From: Cocos nucifera
Taxonomy: Eukaryota > Streptophyta > Magnoliopsida > Arecales > Arecaceae
Direction of reading: 5' to 3'
Length of the DNA: 64,000 bases
NCBI GenBank assembly: GCA_006176705.1
Contig: QRFJ01004178.1
Span: 124,001-188,000, forward strand
Both the position numbers and the translations under genes were made by a program. The notes under the pieces are model-generated. The model did no database searches, was not told the origin of the DNA, and was given only the letters and a program-made list of their open reading frames with translations. Positions 57,335 through 64,000 of this stretch are shown in pieces; position 1 is the stretch's first letter, and every line of letters starts with the position of its first letter.

Positions 57335-58932
57335 TGATAGGTATGCGATGTTGTCATTAAGACACCGTGTTTATCAGTTTAATTTGACTTCTTAAAATAA
57401 TTAAAAATCCATAAATAGCAGTGAGTCGGATCAAATCTACAGGGAAGGTAGTGTTTTTAGATTTGAAATCTTTGATTTTACAAAAGAAAAAGAAAAGAGA
57501 AGAGTTTTGGGATCAAAAGTGAAGTCAAAAAATAAAAAGCGAAAATTAAAAGGTGCAGGAATTTACTTGGTACTAAGATCTACTAGTTACATCTTAGCAT
57601 CTACTTGCAATAAAAAATAATAATTAAAATACAAAAATTAAATTGCAACAAAAATTAAGAGCATAAAAATAAATATTGCATTAATTAAAAAATTTATAAT
57701 TTAAATACATAAAATAAAAAAAATAAAATAGGTTAATCTCTAATCTTGGATCGGTATTGGTGGAGAGATGGTGTAGAAGCCCCGCTCTTGTTCTCGGCAC
57801 CAATTGCTTTGAAGTAGCCATTAACCCATAGCCTGGCTTCACCCTGTACCAAAGCTTCACCTTGATCGGAGATGTTGATTTTTGAAGGCCAGGATCCTTT
57901 TTATAGAGCTAGAGAGGCTAGATATTTTTTCTGGAGGCAATGTGGGACTAAAGGTTGTTTTAACCATGAAAATAGGAAGAAATTCGAGTGAAATTCGAAT
58001 TAAAATAGCTCCAATTGAGTTTTTTTAATTCTGGCCGTTGGATGGTGATCCGATGCTTCCAAAAATACCAAAAATGGATGTTAAATGGCCCCGATCAAGT
58101 CAGATTAATTTCTGGCCATTGGATTGTGCTTGATAGAGGAATTTACGCCGTTGATCATGCACTTGAGAGTTTGATCACCATCGGGAGCCTTCTGGACCGT
58201 CGGATCGAAGATGGAATCAGGCGCTGCCATCCGATGGCGATCCGAATGAAATCAGCAATCGAAAAAAATGCTGACTGTCCGATCTTGACCACAAACAATC
58301 GCCATCGTATGATCGCGCGTTTACTGTTCCCATGGACCGCATGGACCGGCCACATTGTGCACCGCAACCAATCAGCGCCTTCCATTGACAGATGAAAAGA
58401 CCAAAGTGCCCTATGAGCCACGATGAATTTTTTGTAAACCCTTTAGGGGTCTAGGTCCACCACGTGGCAGGCTCTGATTCGCCGGTGTCTACTGAGCTGG
58501 CGGTCCATACTATTCTGTAGACCGGCTGATGGCTTCTGGGCTTGAGTCGGCTAGCTTGGATGGCTTGGTGCGTCGGCTTGATCAGCTTGGCTCAGCGCAT
58601 TTGGACGCGTCAGTTGCTGCGGTGTGGCGGCTTGAGCCGTATGTCATTTTTCATTTAAATTTTTATTTATTTTATTTCTTTAGAAATTCATATCTTTTTC
58701 ATTTTAGCTCCATTTTGCTTCAAACTTATTTTATTATGATAAAAAAAATGAGCTCTTTCTATTGATTATAAAATTTTATTTTTTTATTCTTATTATTTTT
58801 TAATTAATTTTTTAATTAATAAAAATATGAATTTCTTAAAAATTATATATAAATTGATTAATAATTCTTAAAAATTAATATAAATTAATTAATAAATTAA
58901 TATTTTTATTGATAAATTTATGATGCTTATCA
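57335..58932 (-). repeat. Athila A4 LTR, left copy (3' LTR)
   Basis: 1598 bp, TGATAGGTATGCG to GATGCTTATCA, TATA box at 57898-57908, GC-rich island 58030-58640. Open frames within the island (58015-58395, 58155-58421) are compositional. Confidence 0.92.
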
Positions 58933-60160
58933 TACTCCCCAACTTAAGCTTTGCTTGTCCTCGAGTAAAGAAAGAATTTAGTTTTAAATACCTTTTTAAC
59001 TTTAGAATTTTGAATTTTACCAAAGCAGTTTTCAAAATGGCCATTGATATTTAGTAGAGCTTAAGTGAGATATATCATTGGGATATTAATACTTATCAAT
59101 AGAAAAATTAAGTAAAGAGCATTAAATTTTTCTAAATTTTTTCTAAATTATTCCACCTTTATCTCTAATTTATCTAAACTTTCATATAGATAAGTGTATT
59201 GCTACTTCCATCCTTCATTTATTAATTTTTATTTTATGTTGCCCATTTTTTGATGTAAATATCATTGCTTACTTAGGCAACGAGATCTGGTTACTCGGTG
59301 GAAAATTAATATATATATATATATTTTAACGTTGTACCACTATTGAGTGTCTTAACCCCTTAAGCTTTCTATTTGATCCATGTAGTGAGTCTTGAGCCAA
59401 TGACTCCCAAATTAGTTGGTTTTAGGGCACTAGGTATAGAATACCCCTCGGACTTACTAGCTCGAATCAAATAGGCTACGAGTTAAGACTAGCTTTACAA
59501 CGAGCTTCTTTGCCCTTCCCACCTTTCGATGCGAAACTCAATGCTTGCTTAGGCAAAGAGGCCCGATTACTCAGTGAAAAGTACTTGAAAACTATTTTAT
59601 TAAAATAAATTTGATATATGAAAAAATGTATAGTTACCCTACACAAGCCTATAAAAAGTAGACTTTTCTTTGATGCTAGTAGAAATAATTAGAAATGCTT
59701 CAAGGAAAAACTTTTTATGTTCTAGATTTAACTCTTTATTGAATTTTCTTAATACTTGATTCCTCAATATCTCACAGATTCTCTGATCTATGTATCAATT
59801 TTCTTTTAAAAATGCTTAGTTTAATTCAATTCTTAAGCATAATTAAGTGTCTAAATACTAAATACTAACTTTTTTGAGGACTTAATATTTTAAAATTTTT
59901 ATTTTTCTTCCCTCAACTTAATCGACATTATCCTTAATGGAGAAGAAAAAAAATAAAGGGTGTAATAAAGAATATGAAAGAATATACCTGACTATATTTT
60001 TGATCCAGCACATGCCTTTAAAAATTTAGGCTCTCCCTCCAACTTATTCAAATTATCCTAAAAAAAATAAATTAAAAAAATAAATTAGATAAAAACTAAA
60101 TATTGGGTTGTCTTCAACAAGCGCTAAGTTTACCATCTTCAGCCAGACACAATGCAGCTC
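58933..60160 (-). other. A4 3' non-coding region
   Basis: Polypurine tract and PPT-side block (58933-58984), AT dinucleotide run near 59310-59326 where A1 has its 42 T, direct repeats at about 59241-59304 and 59516-59579, and the inverted repeat 59349-59377 / 59466-59489. Collinear with 17360-18650 of A1. Confidence 0.75.
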
Positions 60161-60161
60161 A

Positions 60162-62232
60162 CTATCCTGTGTCGAATATTGGATTGACAAATTCCAATGG
60201 TTTTGGATTACCAATTTTAGAAAGTTGATTTATAATCTCATTATTAATATAATCATTATTAATTTTAGGGATATAATTTATGATCCCATCTTCAGACCCA
60301 TATTTATTAAGAATTTCTCCTATTTGTTCTTCTAAAATACTCATGAATGGAGTTTTAGGAGTTAAGTTTGATTCAATGGGTGCTGGAATGGTGACTAAAG
60401 GCTATTTTAATTCTGGAGGTAAATTAATGTGATCTTGCTTAAATAACTCCATTGATATTTCATTACATGCCTCTTGATTTTTGTAAGAAGAACCGACTTT
60501 TAGGATTGAAGGAAACAGACTTTTGGGTTTATAAGTCTCGAGTAAATCATCTATTCTCTTTTTCTTTTTTTCTATCTTATTTAGACTAAAAGTAGCATCA
60601 GTACTAATTCCTGGCTCGGGTTCTTCTATGTGATTAGTCTCAGTACTAACCAATTTTTCTAAATTTTTATTTTGGCTAGCATCAGTACTAGCCTCTCTCA
60701 CCTGGTCTTGGTATGGATCCATAAGAATCCTATAGCTTTTAAGTTCAGGAATTACTTTGGCATTCTTTAATTGAGGATCTTAAGTGAGACATTAAATTGA
60801 TAACTTGGTCCAGATGGTTGGTGGACATTAGGTGGGTTGTTTGAAATTGGTAGGCTCGATAATTGACCTAGTTCTCTGCTCGTGTTACACTCAACTAATT
60901 ATCCTATTTGAGCTTTTAGTTTGATGATAGATTGCTGTTGAGTCAGAATCAATTGTTGAAGTTGGTTAAATCTTTCATCAGCTAGATTGGTCTGTTGAGG
61001 AGGTGGGTATGAGGGCTGATTATGATATGGTAGCTGGAAAGGCTTACTAGGCTGATCTCTATTATAGGCATAATTTTGGTATTGGGATCTATTTTGATAA
61101 TTTTGTACCGATGAAATTTGGGTCTGAGCCTGAGTCTGTTGAGATATCCAAGAAAAATTATGGTGGTTGCTCCAATTTGGATTATATGAATTTGAAAATG
61201 AATCATTAATCGGCTTGGAGTAGCCTTTAGCAGCTTGGACTTATTCTTGGATAAATGATGAAAACTGTGCAGTCATAGGACATTCACGTACATGATGGGT
61301 TGGGCTAGCATCGATTGAACAAATCTCTTGATAATTAGAAGATGTGAATTATGCAGGAGATTGTTGACCTAGGGTTAAGACTTGATCTAATTTCTGAGCA
61401 AGAAAGTTCATTTTATTTATCAAATTTAAATCAGTCTTATGACCAGATTCTAGATGTTTAAATTCATGGATCCCTACCTAGGTTTGGTGGAAAGACAACG
61501 AAGCATGGTTAATTGAGTTTTCACTTAGGATTTCAAATAAGGTATAGGCTTCGTCCTCACTCTTGTTCATGAATGTACCTCCATAGGATGCATTTACTAT
61601 CTATCTGTATTGGTCTCCTAAATCCTCATAGAAAGCTTGAACTATTTGCCACTTAGACAAACCATGGTGTGGGCATTTTCTAAGAAGTTCCTTAAGTCTC
61701 TCCCATGACTCGTGAATCTGTTCCCCTGGAAGCTGAGCAAATTCAGTGATAGCTTACCTCATAGTATTGGTTTGGCCTATGGGGTAAAATTTTTTAAGAA
61801 ATTCACTTTGCTAGTCAGCCCAAGTTTTAATTGATCTCCCTATTGTCCCAAGCCAATACTTGGCTTTGTCTTTTAATGATAAGGGAAATAAAATTAGTCT
61901 AAGGGCATCATTAGTTAAATTTTAAATTCTCATCATAGAGCAGATTTCTAAGAATTCATCTAGATGTTTATAAGAATCTTCATTGATGTTCCCATAAAAA
62001 GATGGAAGCATCTAGATTGTAGTCGGCTTGATCTCATAGTGGGTAGCATGTATTTCAGATAATTGGATACAAGTCGATGGATTATAGATGGAAGAAATAA
62101 AGTATTCTTTCATCTGCTTAGATGGTTTTCTAAAATTTTCAGCCATTTGGTTATCCAATTTAATATAATTTAGCCTTTTAATTTTATGGTTGGGTTCAAC
62201 TAGATTAAGTAAAGCAATTTTCTACCGTACAT
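60162..62232 (-). pseudogene. Athila A4 gag with the shared C-terminal tail
   Basis: Starts at 62232. The capsid region (61480-62200) is recognisable across several frameshifts, and the zinc knuckle near 61270-61320 reads CSIDASPTHHVREC with its second Cys changed to Asp. A Gln-rich stretch follows. The last part (60162-60722) is open apart from one stop near 60400 and ends in the same roughly 86-residue tail as A1 (FMSILEEQIGEILNKYGS, then GNPKPLEFVNPIFDTG). The tail differs from A1 at only about six residues. Confidence 0.82.
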
Positions 62233-62240
62233 GCACTAAT

Positions 62241-63212
62241 GCAACCCTATCATGTTGTTCAAAAATTTTTTTAAAAATTTTTTAAATTTTTTTTATTATT
62301 TTATTATATTAATTATTTAATTTAATTTAATTTAATTTAATTATTATTTTTAATATTTTTTTAGTTTATTAAATTTAATTTTTATTTTATTTTATTTTAT
62401 TTTATTTTATTTTTATAGGAGAAAGGAGAAGAAAGAAAGAAAAGTTCTAAAGAAGAGGTCCTAAGGAGTCCTAGAACTAAAATGAGATAAAAGAATTAGG
62501 TTTAATTAGATTTGATATTGGTTAGCAATCAAGTTGATCAATCAATCCTGACTAAAGGTTATCCTAAATCTAGACAGCTCCTAACTGCCAAGGTCACCTT
62601 CAAGCCCTCCAAGTGTAGGATTAGCCAATCAACTAGCCAGGTAAGTATAAGATCGGTGGGAGTCCCCCCGTTGCTTGCCTTAGACACCAATTGTGCTTGG
62701 CCAGGTAAGCTAACGGAACTAATTAGAAACCACCTTCCTTCGAGTCCAGTCGTCCCTGAACCACTTTTCTAGACACTAGTCAAATTGACTAATCCTAACC
62801 TGGTTCAACTCTTAGGATTTCTTATCCTATTGAGCTTGAGTTCCTAGGGCTAATATCTAATTGATTTTAAAATTAAATGCTTAGATCAATGCAGGATACT
62901 GGTTGATTATTTGTGGGCTAAGGAAGGATGATCAAATCTCCATCTTATCTTGTTTAATTGGATTGTGCCCTTAATTTGATTTAATATGAATATGCATAAA
63001 AAATTTTTAATCAAAGAATTCTATGCAATTTAAACCGGATGCATGCAACTAATTGAATTCTGAAAGACTTACCTTGCCTCCAGCAATCACCAAAGAAAAA
63101 TAAATAAAAATAAAAATAAAAATAATATGATGCATGTTCTAAGCAGTTAGAATTTCTAATCTTATCATGAGACTTTTAATTAGATTTAAATGAATATTTT
63201 TTAAATTATTTT

Positions 63213-63244
<32 letters not shown>

Positions 63245-63420
63245 GAAAAGAGGACTAGGGCTAGGATTGATCTCACCAAAATTAGATGCTTTCTTTCTTT
63301 TCTCTTTTTTTCTACAAAATAAATAAATAAAAAAATTAGTTAGTAATATTTAAAAAAAATATTTACAATTAATTTACAAAAAAATTAAAGAAATCAAAAA
63401 AAAATAGTATCTATTCCATC
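62241..63420 (-). other. A4 leader
   Basis: AT-rich ends with the two-unit leader module in the middle (about 62637-62777). Collinear with the A1 leader. The frame at 62512-62772 has a near twin at 20299-20496 because the DNA is conserved, but the two differ in frame toward the end, so I do not call a gene. Confidence 0.7.
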
Positions 63421-63438
63421 CCCAGCAACGACGCCAAA
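63421..63438 (-). other. Primer binding site of Athila A4 (tRNA-Asp)
   Basis: On + CCCAGCAACGACGCCAAA, two changes from the tRNA-Asp end, single copy, five bases from the LTR at 63443. Confidence 0.85.
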
Positions 63439-63442
63439 AATT

Positions 63443-64000
63443 TGATAGGTATGCGATGTTGTCGTTAAGACACCGTGTTTATCAGTTTAATCCAACTTCT
63501 TAAAATAATTAAAAATCTATAGATAGCAGTGAGTCGGGTCGAATCCACAGGGAAGGTAGTGTTTTTATATTTGAAATCTTTGATTTTATAAAAAAAAAAA
63601 AAAAGAGAGAAGAGTTTTGAGATCAAAAGTGAAGTCGGAAAATAAAATGCAAAAATTAAAAGGTGCAGGAATTTAAACTTGGTATTAAGATCTACTAGTT
63701 AGATCTTAGCATCTACTTATAATAAAAAATAATAATTAAAATATAAAAATTAAATTACAAAAAAAATTAAGAGCATAAAATTAAAGAGCATAAAAATAAA
63801 TATTACATTAATTAAAAAATTCATAATTTAAATACATAAAATAAAAAAAATAAAATAGGTTGATCTCTAATCTTGGATCGGTATTGGTGGAGAGATAGTG
63901 TAGAAGCCCCGTTCTTCTTTTCGGCACCAATTACTTTGAAGTAGCCATTAACCCATAGCCTGGCTTCACCCTGTACCAAAGCTTCACCTTGACTGGAGAT
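63443..64000 (-). repeat. Athila A4 LTR, right copy (5' LTR), cut by window end
   Basis: 558 bp visible, very similar to 57335-57890. Confidence 0.9.

Larger units (their letters stand above)
57335..64000 (-). mobile_element. Gag-only Athila retrotransposon A4 (-), runs off the window
   Basis: Left LTR 57335-58932, internal region 58933-63442, right LTR from 63443 to the window end. The duplication on the left side is GGTAG (57330-57334); the other side is outside. Same plan as A1 (primer site, leader, gag with the special tail, non-coding 3' region, no pol), but it still carries the capsid part of gag that A1 has lost. Confidence 0.9.

Noticed and set aside
1..64000. Host protein-coding genes
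   Set aside because: Every open frame with recognisable protein similarity is gag or pol of an LTR element; the rest is LTR, leader or repeat.

Overview
This is nuclear DNA of a flowering plant, built entirely of nested LTR retrotransposons. No host gene, tRNA, rRNA or CRISPR array was found. Four element groups are present. They are (i) Athila-clade Ty3/gypsy with LTRs of about 1.5-1.7 kb and a tRNA-Asp primer site, (ii) Tat-clade Ty3/gypsy with a second RNase H, (iii) a chromodomain Ty3/gypsy, and (iv) two Ty1/copia families with very long LTRs, called family A (about 2.3 kb) and family B (about 2.5 kb), both primed by initiator tRNA-Met. Athila and Tat point to a seed plant. The AT-rich style and long-LTR copia suggest a monocot such as a palm, but that is only an impression.

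Layout from the left. 1-2032 is a decayed Tat pol end (+). 2033-4675 is a family A copia remnant (-). 4676-9861 is a chromovirus with its RT to integrase core deleted (-). 9862-14390 is a family A LTR piece fused through a 40 bp remnant to a family B-like LTR (+). 14391-15740 and 23024-23510 are Tat-like trailing sequence with a roughly 182 bp tandem repeat. That repeat is split by 15741-23023, a young gag-only Athila (A1, -) with 5 bp target duplication GGATG.

From 23511 a further Athila (A3, +) is the host of a large nest. Its LTR is split by copia B (24127-35987, -, target duplication GAATT). Copia B's own LTR is split by copia A (24390-30290, +, duplication GTTAG). The gag of A3 is split by A2 (38312-49436, -, duplication CCAAC), the most complete element here, and again by copia B-prime (50306-56572, +). 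B-prime is broken by a family A LTR (56573-57334, -), which is itself hit by a second gag-only Athila (A4, 57335 to beyond the window end, -, duplication GGTAG).

How the parts relate. A2 carries gag, protease, RT, RNase H and integrase with only a few breaks. A1 and A4 share A2-like LTR ends, primer site and gag but have no pol, so they would depend on an A2-like helper. The most unusual observation is a two-unit sequence module lying between primer site and gag. It is present in all four Athila copies and, in the same order and strand sense, in both family B copia elements, which belong to a different superfamily.
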